Shown one piece after another: positions 36,197 to 45,341 of a stretch of 64,000 nt of DNA. The translations under genes were made by a program, and so were the position numbers. The stretch comes from Thalassomonas actiniarum. GTDB taxonomy: Bacteria > Pseudomonadota > Gammaproteobacteria > Enterobacterales > Alteromonadaceae. Location: NCBI RefSeq assembly GCF_000948975.2, contig NZ_CP059736.1, forward strand, positions 620,001 through 684,000. Direction: 5' to 3'. The notes under the pieces are model-generated. The model had not been told where the DNA came from, searched no databases, and saw nothing but the letters and a program-made list of their open reading frames with translations. Position 1 is the stretch's first letter. Each line of letters begins with the position of its first letter.

Positions 36197-36250
36197 ATTG
36201 AAATAGCATAAATGCCATCTTTCCTAATCCAGGTATCAACAGGCCGCGCT

Positions 36251-36691
36251 TTAGTTAGTTTCCGGGATAAAACACAGGCTATATTCGCTTTCACTTTCTG
36301 ACGCCACCGTAAACCCCAGCCTGCGGTATAAATGAATAGCCGGGTTCCCTTTAAGCACGCTGAGGGTAACAGCTTTACCCTCCCTGGTAGCCTGTGCTAA
36401 AAGATTATTGAGTATTTTCGCTCCCAGGCCTTTGCCCTGGTGCTCTGGCAGCAGTTGTACCTGAACAATCACCCAGCAGGATTTATCGCGATAATATTTG
36501 AGCAACCCCGCTGCTGTATTATCTATCAGTATCAGCTTAGCTGCGTCAAAGCGGTATAAAATGCGCGCCAGGTGAGACTGTTCATCTAGGGCCCCACCGG
36601 TATTTTGCAAATAGCTGTCCATGGTTTTTCTTCTTAAATCAAGGAGAAAGTCCAGATCTGCATCCTTTGCCGGGCGAAAGCCTATCTTCAT
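36251..36691 (-). CDS. GNAT-family N-acetyltransferase
   Basis: A 146-residue GNAT enzyme with VQLLPEHQGKGLGAKILNNLL as the acetyl-CoA site (about 78-98) and LSVLKGNPAIHLYRRLGF near the end. The overall order is that of a standard single-domain GNAT. The start is 9 bases after the YtoQ-family stop, so the two genes are in one transcription unit. The substrate is unknown. Confidence 0.88.
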   Translation of the reverse strand: MKIGFRPAKDADLDFLLDLRRKTMDSYLQNTGGALDEQSHLARILYRFDAAKLILIDNTAAGLLKYYRDKSCWVIVQVQLLPEHQGKGLGAKILNNLLAQATREGKAVTLSVLKGNPAIHLYRRLGFTVASESESEYSLCFIPETN

Positions 36692-36700
36692 TGTCAGCGG

Positions 36701-37147
36701 TTAAAACTCACTGTTAACAACATATTTCAACATTTCGATGACCTGCTCCGGGGTTTGTGTCCAGGCCATAGCCGAGGCGTCCACTTCCTTGAGCGGATGA
36801 ATAATATCTTCATCATGCAAGGTGATATAGGGCTTGCCCAGGGCAGCACAATAACCGGCATCAAAGGCGGCATTCCATTGTTTGTATTTATTGCCAAAGC
36901 GCACCACGGCAATATCGCATTGCTCAATCAGGGTCTTGGTTCTGATATTGTTCACTTTCGCCGACTTATGATCGCGCCAGAAGTTGCTTTGCTCAGCTCC
37001 CAGCAGATCGCCGGCACTGTCGCTCGCCTCATGATCTGTCACCGCGGAAGTGAATTTAACCGGCAAGTTGTTCGCCTGACACCCCTGGATTAATTGTTGT
37101 CTCCAGTCGGTATGTATTTCACCTGAGAGGTACACTTTCCATTCCAT
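36701..37147 (-). CDS. YtoQ-family protein
   Basis: The 148-residue protein has the features of YtoQ-type proteins, relatives of nucleoside 2-deoxyribosyltransferases. It starts MEWKVYLSGEIHTDWRQQL and contains CDIAVVRFGNKYKQWNAAFDAGY, with YITLHDEDIIHPLKEVDASAMA later. Its biochemical role is not established. It is followed closely by the GNAT gene. The start has AGGAAATAAAG. Confidence 0.8.
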   Translation of the reverse strand: MEWKVYLSGEIHTDWRQQLIQGCQANNLPVKFTSAVTDHEASDSAGDLLGAEQSNFWRDHKSAKVNNIRTKTLIEQCDIAVVRFGNKYKQWNAAFDAGYCAALGKPYITLHDEDIIHPLKEVDASAMAWTQTPEQVIEMLKYVVNSEF

Positions 37148-37324
37148 CTTTATTTCCTGTTTTCCTGTGTAAGTACTTTATAATATTTGCAGTTTATAGT
37201 TTGCTTTATTCGGTCAAGCCAAAGGCCAGCTATTATACGGGCATGTTTTACTTTTACAAAACTGATGGGGTTAGTGTGCATTTCTCTCTGGAAATGTCGC
37301 ATCCAAAACATGTTATAAAATGCA

Positions 37325-37394
37325 AAACGACCTCAGAGCAGAGTGCTTAGATACGTAAGCAGCTATTACAGAGCTTCACGATAAGAGGTCGTTT
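37325..37394. terminator. Long stem structure downstream of glutaminase
   Basis: AAACGACCTC (37325-37334) and GAGGTCGTTT (37385-37394) form a perfect 10-bp outer stem around a 50-base region with a small inner stem (GCTT/AAGC). It lies 35 bases after the glutaminase stop. T-rich tails flank it on the minus strand. Confidence 0.45.
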
Positions 37395-37428
37395 CACTTA
37401 CCACGACGCCTTACTGTGGCGGATAAAG

Positions 37429-38361
37429 CTAATAGTAAATTGACAAACCTAACTCTTCTGTAATATCTGCCATCAGGTTCATGCCGACAACTGAATTACC
37501 ATAATTGTTTAACGGCGGGCTCCAGGTACAAATAACACCATAACCCGGCACAATCGCAATAACACCGCCACCTACACCGCTTTTGGCAGGCAAACCTACA
37601 GAAAAGGCAAATTCTCCCGACTGATCATACATACCGCTAGTAGATAAGATGGCATTCACCTTATGCGCGTTTCGTGCAGTACAGATGGTCTCTTTTGTTC
37701 TGGGATCTATTCCTTTGTTGGCTAAAAAAAGTAAACTTTTTGCCAGTTGCTCGCAGCTCATGGATATTGAGCATTGGGTAAAATAGTGACTTAATACATC
37801 TGGTATTTCAGCTTCTATATTGCCAAAACTCTTCATTAAATAGGCTAATGCGGCATTAAGGTTACCATGCTTCAATTCTGACAGATAAACTTGGTTGTCT
37901 ACGTATATATTATCATTCTCCGCCAGCTTTCGAACAAAAGATAAAAAGGCGAGTTTACTTGCCGAAAAATGACTTGTTAATATATCTGATACCAGTATGG
38001 CGCCGGCATTTATGACAGGATTTCGTGGGATCCCTTTTTCCCATTCCAGCTGAATGATGGAATTAAACGGTTGGCCAGAAGGCTCCATTCTTACTCGTTG
38101 CCATATGGAATCCCCGATTCGATTCATAGCCATGACCAAACCAAACACTTTTGAAATACTCTGGATTGAAAAAGGATGCTGATAATCACCCGCACCAAAA
38201 ACCTGGCCATCAATGGTTGCCACTGATATGCCCATTAAGTCAGGTTTTACGCTTGCCAGCGCAGGTATATAGTCTGCCACTTTGCCTTGAAGAAAGTTAT
38301 CGCGCTGTGCAAGCAGCAACTCCTGCAGCTTTTCTTGTAAATCAATAGTGTTTTTTCTCAT
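37429..38361 (-). CDS. glsA: Glutaminase
   Basis: This 310-residue cytoplasmic enzyme hydrolyses glutamine to glutamate and ammonia. The length and motifs fit the beta-lactamase-like glutaminase family. The catalytic SxxK is Ser68 and Lys71 in FSIQSISKVFG. Further motifs are IPRNPVINAGAI, the tyrosine in GMYDQSGEFAF and the glycine-rich GLPAKSGVGGGV. E. coli-type enzymes of this kind assist acid resistance; a role here is not shown. The ribosome site is weak. Confidence 0.95.
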   Translation of the reverse strand: MRKNTIDLQEKLQELLLAQRDNFLQGKVADYIPALASVKPDLMGISVATIDGQVFGAGDYQHPFSIQSISKVFGLVMAMNRIGDSIWQRVRMEPSGQPFNSIIQLEWEKGIPRNPVINAGAILVSDILTSHFSASKLAFLSFVRKLAENDNIYVDNQVYLSELKHGNLNAALAYLMKSFGNIEAEIPDVLSHYFTQCSISMSCEQLAKSLLFLANKGIDPRTKETICTARNAHKVNAILSTSGMYDQSGEFAFSVGLPAKSGVGGGVIAIVPGYGVICTWSPPLNNYGNSVVGMNLMADITEELGLSIYY

Positions 38362-38602
38362 TTAATCGTTTGGTATTTTACTGCTTAAGAGCTGCCTATT
38401 ATGCACAATATAAATGAGTCGTATAGCGATAAAAATATACTTATCTAAATCAGGTAGATACCAGGTATATTCTCCCAAATGAACTTACTTTACCGATAAC
38501 GTAAGCACACCGACCAAAGCGGCAAAACCACGTATTTAACGGTCAAGTCTCAAAGTAACGTTTAAAATATGTTTTGATAAAGACAGGAGTCGCCTGAAAT
38601 TA

Positions 38603-38908
38603 TCATAATCTTTTCGGTTGCCAGTCCCACCACTCATGCTCACCTTCTGTTCGCACTTCTTGCAGTCTATAGACCAGCCAATTTACATGAAGCATATTAT
38701 TTTCATCACGCCAACATGCCTCTGTAGACGGCGGGATTACGGTAACAGTACTGTTGTCCTCTTCAGGCTGTATGGTGATCCCCCCTTGCGGATCAACCTT
38801 TAACACGCGGCCATTAAATTTATTCTCGTGCAGAATTGTAGACTTATCTGTATCTATGTATTGGATCTGAACGTAAATTTTTTCATTGAGTAGGTCATTT
38901 AAAGTCAT
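38603..38908 (-). CDS. Small hypothetical protein
   Basis: A 101-residue protein with many charged residues, three cysteine-free beta-like stretches (IYVQIQYIDT, GRVLKVDPQGGITIQPEED, TVTVIPPSTEACW), and a tryptophan-rich tail (EHEWWDWQPKRL). This could be a small beta-barrel domain. The start has AAGGAC at moderate spacing. No family is recognised. Confidence 0.62.
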   Translation of the reverse strand: MTLNDLLNEKIYVQIQYIDTDKSTILHENKFNGRVLKVDPQGGITIQPEEDNSTVTVIPPSTEACWRDENNMLHVNWLVYRLQEVRTEGEHEWWDWQPKRL

Positions 38909-39230
38909 CGTTACATGTCCTTATAATATTTTAAATTGACGCTGTAGCTATAAGCCCATACTGAGTTTTTGTGTCCGGTTAAGAAGCAATACCATAGCGG
39001 GCTACAATATTTCACCAAGTAAAAACAGCCAGCTGTCTTTTGTTCCGCTTGCATAACTTATATTAGGAGTATAAGCATTAAAGCTTTGATAGCGAATGCT
39101 GGCGGACAATAAGTTTGCGCAGCCAGAACTCAATATTTTTCCAATATCACGCAGACAGTAAAGGCAAGGGCAGAAGCCATTTTACTGATAAATTATCACG
39201 GTTCAGTGAAAAAACCTTTCATTTAAAGAC
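38909..39230. other. Spacer with no clear feature
   Basis: AT-rich sequence upstream of the TetR gene. I see no gene or strong repeat in it apart from the operator-like palindrome that begins at 39231. Confidence 0.4.
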
Positions 39231-39238
39231 GACCGGTC
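39231..39238. promoter_or_regulatory. GACCGGTC palindrome, likely TetR operator
   Basis: The perfect 8-base palindrome, next to AAGAC on its left, lies 13 bases before the regulator's start codon. Sites with this core (GACC-rGTC) are typical of NemR/AcuR-type TetR repressors that control Old Yellow Enzyme genes. It would be at or near the promoter, allowing autoregulation. Confidence 0.5.
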
Positions 39239-39251
39239 ATATACTAACTCA

Positions 39252-39872
39252 ATGCCTAGACCAAGACGCAGTGAATCAACCCGGGAAGCCTTAATAACGG
39301 CTGGTATCAACCAGCTGTCTATCTATGGCTATCACGGGACCGGAATAAAACAGGTCCTTGATGAAGTTAAGGTGCCTAAGGGATCCTTTTATAATTTTTT
39401 TGCCAGTAAAGAAGCCTTTGTCGCCGAACTGATCAAACAGTACAGTGACAATTTACTGGCCCAATTAGCGGATTATTTTCAACATCAAGCTAAGGCATTA
39501 ACGCCGCTGGGTAAGTTGAAGGCCATTAATCATTTAAGCATGCAAAAGTTTGCCGATACTGAATTTCAAACCAGTTGCTTAATCGCCACGATTTCGGCCG
39601 ATATCGATGCTGATAACCGCTTATGCCAACAGGCTTTGAATCAGGCGGTGGACGATTGCCTGGACGTTATCGCCAGCTTGTTTGAGCAAGCTCAGCAATG
39701 CCTGGAAGTACGCCGCGATATCCCCGCAAGACAGTTGGCACAACTTTACTGGTCTGCCTGGCAAGGCGCTTTATTAAGGACCAGGGTGATTAAAGACAAG
39801 CAAGAGGCACAGCAGTGCATGGATGTTTTGCTGAATACTTTATGTGGCAAGGCCTTATCAGAGCAAGCCTGA
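39252..39872 (+). CDS. TetR-family repressor (NemR-like)
   Basis: This 206-residue regulator has an N-terminal helix-turn-helix (about 10-55, IKQVLDEVKVPKGSFYNFFASKEAF) and a helical ligand domain with cysteines at SCLIAT, CQQAL and AQQCLEV, which may sense electrophiles. It is followed after 58 bases by an Old Yellow Enzyme gene, the arrangement of the nemR-nemA system in E. coli. The GACCGGTC palindrome lies just upstream. Confidence 0.85.
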   Translation: MPRPRRSESTREALITAGINQLSIYGYHGTGIKQVLDEVKVPKGSFYNFFASKEAFVAELIKQYSDNLLAQLADYFQHQAKALTPLGKLKAINHLSMQKFADTEFQTSCLIATISADIDADNRLCQQALNQAVDDCLDVIASLFEQAQQCLEVRRDIPARQLAQLYWSAWQGALLRTRVIKDKQEAQQCMDVLLNTLCGKALSEQA

Positions 39873-39930
39873 TATTCAGGTTTAATTTTCAAGGCTTATT
39901 TTATAAGGCTTAACCGACAAGGAACAGAAG

Positions 39931-41196
39931 ATGCAACAGCCCGTTATGAAAGAAAATATCGCACAACAAAAGCACGTAGCGCTTTCCACCCCTTTTACCC
40001 TTAAAAGTGGCCAGCGCATTAAAAACCGCCTCTTTAAATCAGCGATGAGCGAGCAGTTAGGCACACGGGAGCATAATCCCACTTCCGGCCTGACAACTTT
40101 ATATAGCCGTTGGGCTGATGGCGGCATTGGTCTGTCTGTTACCGGCAATATCATGATTGACCGCACGGCGTTAGGAGAGCCGAAAAATGTTGTGCTCGAT
40201 GAAAAATCAGATTTAACCTTATTTAAAAGCTGGGCCAGTGCCGGCAAAAAAAATGACAGCCAGATTTGGGCGCAACTTAACCATCCCGGCAAACAAATCC
40301 CCAACTTTATCTGTAAAGAGCCGGTGGCTCCTTCGGCAATCGCTCTAGCACGGGGCCTGGAAAAAGGCTTTAATAAACCCCGGGCGCTAAACGAAAGCGA
40401 AATTGGCAAGATTATTGAAAAATTTGCCTTAAGCGCAAGCTTAGCCAAAGAAGCCGGTTTTACCGGGGTGCAAATTCATGGTGCCCACGGTTACCTGGTG
40501 AGCCAATTCTTATCTTCAAGGCATAACCAGCGTCAGGATAAATGGGGTGGTAATCTGGAAAACCGTATGCGCTTTGTACTTGCGGTATATCAGGGGATAC
40601 GTGAAAAAGTAGGGCCGGATTTTCCGGTGGGCATCAAATTAAATTCCGCCGACTTTATGGATGGCAGTTTTAGCGAAGAAGACTCGATAGAAGTGGTAAA
40701 AACCTTAAGTGAAGCCGGTATCGACCTGATTGAAATTTCCGGCGGCACCTATGAAAGCCCGTCGATGATGGGGCATAAGGTCAAAACCTCTACCTTGAAG
40801 CGGGAAGCCTATTTCCTCGATTATATTGAAAAAGTCAGGCACCTGGTGGATACGCCGCTGGTGTTGACCGGCGGTTTCCGCTCGGCAGCAGCAATGCAGG
40901 GGGCGCTGGATACCGGAGCGACCGATTTTATCGGCCTTGCCCGCACCACGGCCGTCGATCCGGATTTTCCGAATAAATTACTCGATAACCAGGAGCATAA
41001 ACAAGAGTTAAAGGTATTGACCACTGGGGTTAAAGCGGTTGACAGTATGGCGATGCTTAATATTACCTGGTATGAGCAGCAACTGGCCCGTATGGCTAAA
41101 GGTAAGCAGCCCAAAGCCAATTTGAGCGAATGGAAAACCTTTTTTAAGGTGTTGCTCGGCGCGGGTATCTATTCCTTTAGAAAGCGCAGGGCATAA
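39931..41196 (+). CDS. NADH:flavin oxidoreductase / Old Yellow Enzyme family
   Basis: This 421-residue FMN enzyme likely reduces activated alkenes, quinones or nitro compounds. The TIM-barrel motif GVQIHGAHGYLVSQFLSS is present, followed by DKWGGNLENRMRF; the active-site histidine is in this segment. No iron-sulfur cluster motif is seen. A C-terminal tail of about 60 residues ends with SFRKRRA. The start has AAGGAACAG. It is likely induced by the TetR protein upstream. Confidence 0.92.
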   Translation: MQQPVMKENIAQQKHVALSTPFTLKSGQRIKNRLFKSAMSEQLGTREHNPTSGLTTLYSRWADGGIGLSVTGNIMIDRTALGEPKNVVLDEKSDLTLFKSWASAGKKNDSQIWAQLNHPGKQIPNFICKEPVAPSAIALARGLEKGFNKPRALNESEIGKIIEKFALSASLAKEAGFTGVQIHGAHGYLVSQFLSSRHNQRQDKWGGNLENRMRFVLAVYQGIREKVGPDFPVGIKLNSADFMDGSFSEEDSIEVVKTLSEAGIDLIEISGGTYESPSMMGHKVKTSTLKREAYFLDYIEKVRHLVDTPLVLTGGFRSAAAMQGALDTGATDFIGLARTTAVDPDFPNKLLDNQEHKQELKVLTTGVKAVDSMAMLNITWYEQQLARMAKGKQPKANLSEWKTFFKVLLGAGIYSFRKRRA

Positions 41197-41222
41197 AGTG
41201 TCAGTGAAAAAGCCTTAATTTT

Positions 41223-41256
41223 AATCACCTTAGCCGTTACTTTGGCTGAGGTGATT
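41223..41256 (+). terminator. Hairpin terminator after the Old Yellow Enzyme gene
   Basis: AATCACCTTAGCC and GGCTGAGGTGATT pair over 13 bases with one G-T pair and an 8-base loop, followed by TTTTGG. Confidence 0.65.
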
Positions 41257-41381
41257 TTGGGGATGAAAGCGCCCCTAAAATGCTCTGAAAAAGTTGGCTT
41301 TTTCCTGCGCCATTATACTGCTTGAAATGTGATCTTCCTGCTAAGCTTAGCGTGTATCCTGTTCTTTTTTAGGAGGCAATC

Positions 41382-41903
41382 ATGGCCATTGCAATCACGC
41401 TGAAGGAATATTTGGATAAAAACAACACCCACTATGACTTCATCAACCACCGAACCACAGTAACCGCATTAGATTCATCCCGGGCAGCCCATCTCCCCGC
41501 CAAGCAAGTCAGCAAGGCGGTGATATTAGAAAACGACAACGGGGAGTATCTGATGGCTTCCCTGCCGGCAAATAGCCGCTTATCTTTAACCGAAGTTAAT
41601 CATATTACCGGCCAGCATTATAAGCTGGTGAGTGAAGAAAAATTACTGGAATTATTCCCGGATTGTACCATAGGGGCCATACCGGCAATGGGCAATCCCT
41701 ACCATATGAAAATGTTGGTTGATGACAGTTTATTAGCGGCGGAAGACGTGTATATAGAGTCAGGGGATCATCAAAACCTGCTGAAATTTGAGCATCATGA
41801 ATACGCCAGTTTAGTGGCGAAAATGTCGCATGGCAATATCAGGGGAGCGAACCTTGGCGCCCCGAGAATCTGGGAAAGAACCGGTCGAGACTGGTCGATA
41901 TAA
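41382..41903 (+). CDS. YbaK/EbsC-type aminoacyl-tRNA deacylase-like protein
   Basis: The 173-residue protein has the YbaK/ProX fold (TALDSSRAAHLPAKQVSKAVILENDNGEYLMASLPANSRLSL in short pieces, then IPAMGNPYHMKMLVDDSLL). Such proteins remove wrongly attached amino acids from tRNA. It may act on Pro-tRNA charged with Cys or Ala, but the substrate is not evident. The start has TTAGGAGGC at good spacing. Confidence 0.88.
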   Translation: MAIAITLKEYLDKNNTHYDFINHRTTVTALDSSRAAHLPAKQVSKAVILENDNGEYLMASLPANSRLSLTEVNHITGQHYKLVSEEKLLELFPDCTIGAIPAMGNPYHMKMLVDDSLLAAEDVYIESGDHQNLLKFEHHEYASLVAKMSHGNIRGANLGAPRIWERTGRDWSI

Positions 41904-41926
41904 AGTCGTATGACAAGCTGTTGACC

Positions 41927-41967
41927 TGCTTTACCAGGTGTTGTACCAATCCCGGTAAAGCACCTGG
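41927..41967. other. Interlocked inverted repeats between convergent genes
   Basis: TGCTTTACC (41927-41935) pairs with GGTAAAGCA (41954-41962), and CCAGGTG (41934-41940) pairs with CACCTGG (41961-41967). The two pairs interlock as in a pseudoknot. It lies between convergent genes and may serve as a terminator in either direction. Confidence 0.4.
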
Positions 41968-41977
41968 CCGTGTCGGG

Positions 41978-42739
41978 CTATTGCTTGATATGGTAGCCGG
42001 TTTTAAAGATCCACCACACGGTTAACAGACAAAGGGCCAAAAAGCCGCTGATCACCGCCAGGCTGATCATCACGCTGACATCGGCAATTTCATTAAAGCT
42101 CCAGCGAAAACCGCTGATCAAATAAAACACCGGATTAAACATAGTTACGGTTTGCCAAAACGGCGGCAGCATATTCACCGAATAAAAGGTGCCGCCAAGA
42201 AACACCAGCGGCGTGATCACCAGCAAGGGAATGATCTGCAGCTTTTCAAAATTATCCGCCCAGATCCCGATAATAAAGCCGAACAGACAAAAACTTATTG
42301 CGGTCATAAACAGAAACAGCAGCATCCACCAAGGGTGGGCGATTTCCAATGGTACAAACAAACCTGCGGTGGCCAGAATAAGGAAGCTCAGCAGGACAGA
42401 CTTAGTGGCGGCAGCACCGACATAGCCGAGCAAAACTTCAAAATAAGAAACCGGGGCGGACAGCAATTCATAAATGGTGCCGGTAAACTTGGGAAAGTAG
42501 ATACCAAAAGAGGCGTTGGCGATGCTCTGGGTTAACAGGGATAACATGATCAAGCCAGGCACGATAAAGGCGCCATAACTGACCCCGTCAATTTCTGTGA
42601 TGCGCGAGCCTATCGCCGAGCCGAATACGATAAAATATAGCGAGGTGGAAATAACCGGCGACAGGATACTTTGAAAAATGGTGCGTTTCATACGGGCCAT
42701 CTCGAACTTGTAGATGGCAGCAACGGCGTAACGGTTCAT
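41978..42739 (-). CDS. ABC-2 type exporter permease
   Basis: The 253-residue permease has about six membrane segments and the ABC-2 pattern with [29 protein letters not shown] and the conserved [10 protein letters not shown] stretch. Its start codon overlaps the stop of the ATPase gene by four bases (42736-42739), so the two proteins are made together. Such YadH-type transporters export lipids, drugs or polysaccharides; the cargo is unknown. Confidence 0.9.
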   Translation of the reverse strand: MNRYAVAAIYKFEMARMKRTIFQSILSPVISTSLYFIVFGSAIGSRITEIDGVSYGAFIVPGLIMLSLLTQSIANASFGIYFPKFTGTIYELLSAPVSYFEVLLGYVGAAATKSVLLSFLILATAGLFVPLEIAHPWWMLLFLFMTAISFCLFGFIIGIWADNFEKLQIIPLLVITPLVFLGGTFYSVNMLPPFWQTVTMFNPVFYLISGFRWSFNEIADVSVMISLAVISGFLALCLLTVWWIFKTGYHIKQ

Positions 42740-43662
42740 ATGGACTCCTTCACTAGCGAGACAAAGATGTCTTCCAGAGAGCTTTGATCGGTTTTTAAAT
42801 CTTTAAATTGAATACCCGCCTGCGACAAGTGTTGCATCAGGGAGGCAATGCCGGTGTGCTCCCGGGTGGCATCATAGGTATAAACCAGGTGCCTGCCGTT
42901 CTCCTTTAGGCAAAGTTCAAAAGTCTCCAGCTCCGGCGGCAGCTCTGTCAACGCTTGCTTTAATTCCAGCAGCAGTTGTTTTTTACCCAGTTTAGCCATC
43001 AGGGTGCTTTTTTCTTCCACCAGAATAAGCTGGCCGTTTTTAATAACCCCGATACGATCGGCAATAGCCTCGGCTTCTTCAATATAATGCGTGGTTAAGA
43101 TGATGGTGACACCGTTTTTGCGCAGTTGCTCCACTAACTGCCACATATCCTGGCGCAATTCAACGTCGACACCTGCGGTGGGCTCGTCCAGAAACAAAAT
43201 GCGCGGCTCATGGGACAGGGCTTTGGCAATCAATACCCGGCGTTTCATGCCGCCGGACAGTTCCATCATTTTATTGTCTTTTTTCTCCCACAAAGACAAG
43301 TCCTTGAGGATTTTTTCTATATATCCGGGGTCTGGTTTTTTACCGAATAAGCCGCGGCTAAAAGAGACGGTATCCCAGACGGTTTCAAAAGCGTCGGTGG
43401 TCAGCTCTTGCGGTACCAGGCCGATCATTTCCCGGGTGTGGCGGTAGCCGGAGATAATGTCTTTTCCGTCCACGGTAATAGTGCCTGAGCTTGGATCGAT
43501 AATGCCGCAAATGGTGCTGATCAAGGTGGTTTTCCCTGCGCCATTGGGACCGAGCAGCGCCAGGATCTCTGCCTGCTCTATGGTCAGGCTGATATTATCC
43601 AGCGCCTGAAAACCGCCTTTATAAATCTTATTCAGCTTGGTAACTTGAATGATAGGTTGCAA
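42736..43662 (-). CDS. ABC exporter ATP-binding protein
   Basis: This 308-residue ATPase has Walker [11 protein letters not shown], signature LSGGMKRRV, Walker [11 protein letters not shown] and H-loop THYIEEAE. It begins with a TTG codon (43662) preceded by GGAAGCG at 7 bases, an unusual start that looks right because the sequence [16 protein letters not shown] is the normal family start. It pairs with the permease gene that follows. Confidence 0.92.
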   Translation of the reverse strand: MQPIIQVTKLNKIYKGGFQALDNISLTIEQAEILALLGPNGAGKTTLISTICGIIDPSSGTITVDGKDIISGYRHTREMIGLVPQELTTDAFETVWDTVSFSRGLFGKKPDPGYIEKILKDLSLWEKKDNKMMELSGGMKRRVLIAKALSHEPRILFLDEPTAGVDVELRQDMWQLVEQLRKNGVTIILTTHYIEEAEAIADRIGVIKNGQLILVEEKSTLMAKLGKKQLLLELKQALTELPPELETFELCLKENGRHLVYTYDATREHTGIASLMQHLSQAGIQFKDLKTDQSSLEDIFVSLVKESI

Positions 43663-43858
43663 AATTTCGCTTCCATTTTCAAATAGATAACTACTAAGTT
43701 ATACGATTTTCCCTGTGAATAGCCAGCTAATTGATGAAACTATCTTTTATTTTCTCTGCTAAGAGTTACTTAATCCCGGCGTCAAAGTGCGCAGGTTTTG
43801 CTGTTCAGAAAGACAATAAAGTGGGAGTGCCAGCTTTTGGTTGGCGCATGCTTTTTGA

Positions 43859-44068
43859 TTAACTGGCTGATCCTGCTGCTATTTCCCGGCCCCATTCATT
43901 AGGACTGCAATAGGTGTAACCCGGGATAAAATTGTCATTTTCTTCGGTAAAGGCAAAGACCCGATCGCCAACCTTCTCTTTCACCGCGTTATAACGGGCC
44001 GCCTGGGGGGAACCGAGGAAAAGTTGGCTCTTCCCGCTTTTCAGCAGGCTTTTTTCTCTTTTAATAAT
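43859..44068 (-). pseudogene. Orphan coding fragment without a start codon
   Basis: A minus-strand frame of 69 codons, open from a stop at 44069-44071 to 43859, reads like a real protein end (SQLFLGSPQAARYNAVKEK, then RVFAFTEENDNFIPGYTYC and SPNEWGREIAA). No ATG, GTG or TTG lies in its first part. It seems to be the C-terminal remnant of an otherwise lost gene, in the gap 43663-44210. I do not recognise the family. Confidence 0.55.
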
Positions 44069-44210
44069 TTACTTAACGGGACAGGCTCATGCTTACCCGT
44101 AACCTGTAAAACGCTAACCGCCCCCCTCAAGCTGGCAATTTGATTTAACAATGTTTCTTACGGTAAAGTAAGAGGTTATTGCTTATTATCATGATCCGAA
44201 GGACTCAACC

Positions 44211-45206
44211 ATGAAGCTTTACAACATCATTTGTTGTTCAATACTCTTATTACTTATTCCCCAAGTAAATGCCGAAACCGGATCACTGATGCGGGGCGCC
44301 AAATCTTGTTTTAGCGGCCCTTTTGAAAGCCATGAAAAGTGGCTGAACCTGCTTGGCCAAAAGAAGAAAAAATTCAACCGGGAAATGTTTGCAAAACGCT
44401 TTCCCAAGGAAAAATTTGATACTTTAAAAAATAACCTCGAATGTAAGGACTTTGTCTATAAAGTTGACGGCCACCTTATCGAAGGGTATTACCTGAAACC
44501 TAAAAAACCGGGCAATAAAAAGCTTCCCGTTGTTATTTATAACCGGGGAGGAAATGGCCCGTTTGGTTATGTGGTCTTCGGCAAAAAATTAGGCTTGATT
44601 GCCGAGCTTGCCATGAACGGCTTTGTTGTTATTGGCAGTCAATATCGCGGCGGCAGTGCTAAGCGCATCAATAACAATGGCCGGGACGAATTTGGCGGTG
44701 CAGATGTTAATGATGTGATTAAATTACTGGACGTTGCCAAAGAGATCCCCGAAGCCGATACCTCTCAGGTAGGCATGGTTGGCTGGAGCAGGGGGGCGAT
44801 GCAATCCTATATAGCTTCTCAGTCAATGCCAGCTTTAAAAACCATAGTGGCTATTGCCGGAAACAGTGACGCCGAAAAGGCCTTGCAATGGCGACCGCAA
44901 ATGGAAAAAGTCTATCATGGCAGGATCCCGGGATTTAAAGAAAACAGACAAGCGGAACTTACACAAAGATCCGTGAGTAAATGGATAAACAAGCTGCCGG
45001 CAAAAATCCCGCTGCTGTTGATCCACGGCGATCTAGACAAGAGGGTCAATGTTGAACAGTCAAAGTCTCTGGCAATGATATTGGAAAAAGAACAACATCC
45101 CCATAAGTTAATAATCTATCCAGGGGATAATCACGGGCTTAGAAAGCATCACAGCGAATTAAAAACGGAAGTTGCTGCCTGGTTGAAAAAACATTTATCC
45201 AGTTAA
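44211..45206 (+). CDS. Secreted S9-like serine hydrolase
   Basis: The 331-residue protein has a signal peptide (about 1-21) and an alpha/beta-hydrolase domain of the prolyl-oligopeptidase kind. The nucleophile is Ser193 in GWSRG, the acid Asp276 in HGDLDKRV and the base His308 in GDNHGL. The beta-propeller of classical S9 peptidases is missing, so it may be an acyl-peptidase or esterase. The start has AAGGA. The larger S9 gene is 135 bases downstream. Confidence 0.87.
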   Translation: MKLYNIICCSILLLLIPQVNAETGSLMRGAKSCFSGPFESHEKWLNLLGQKKKKFNREMFAKRFPKEKFDTLKNNLECKDFVYKVDGHLIEGYYLKPKKPGNKKLPVVIYNRGGNGPFGYVVFGKKLGLIAELAMNGFVVIGSQYRGGSAKRINNNGRDEFGGADVNDVIKLLDVAKEIPEADTSQVGMVGWSRGAMQSYIASQSMPALKTIVAIAGNSDAEKALQWRPQMEKVYHGRIPGFKENRQAELTQRSVSKWINKLPAKIPLLLIHGDLDKRVNVEQSKSLAMILEKEQHPHKLIIYPGDNHGLRKHHSELKTEVAAWLKKHLSS

Positions 45207-45341
45207 ATACTCGAATCTTTTAACAGACAACTCTAAATAAGAGGGTGCTGACTAAGCATAATTGACATAAGCAGAGTTACTTTTAGTTCAGGCAGATATA
45301 TTGATATAATTGCCAGCAAGTAATGTTTAATGGTTTAATTA

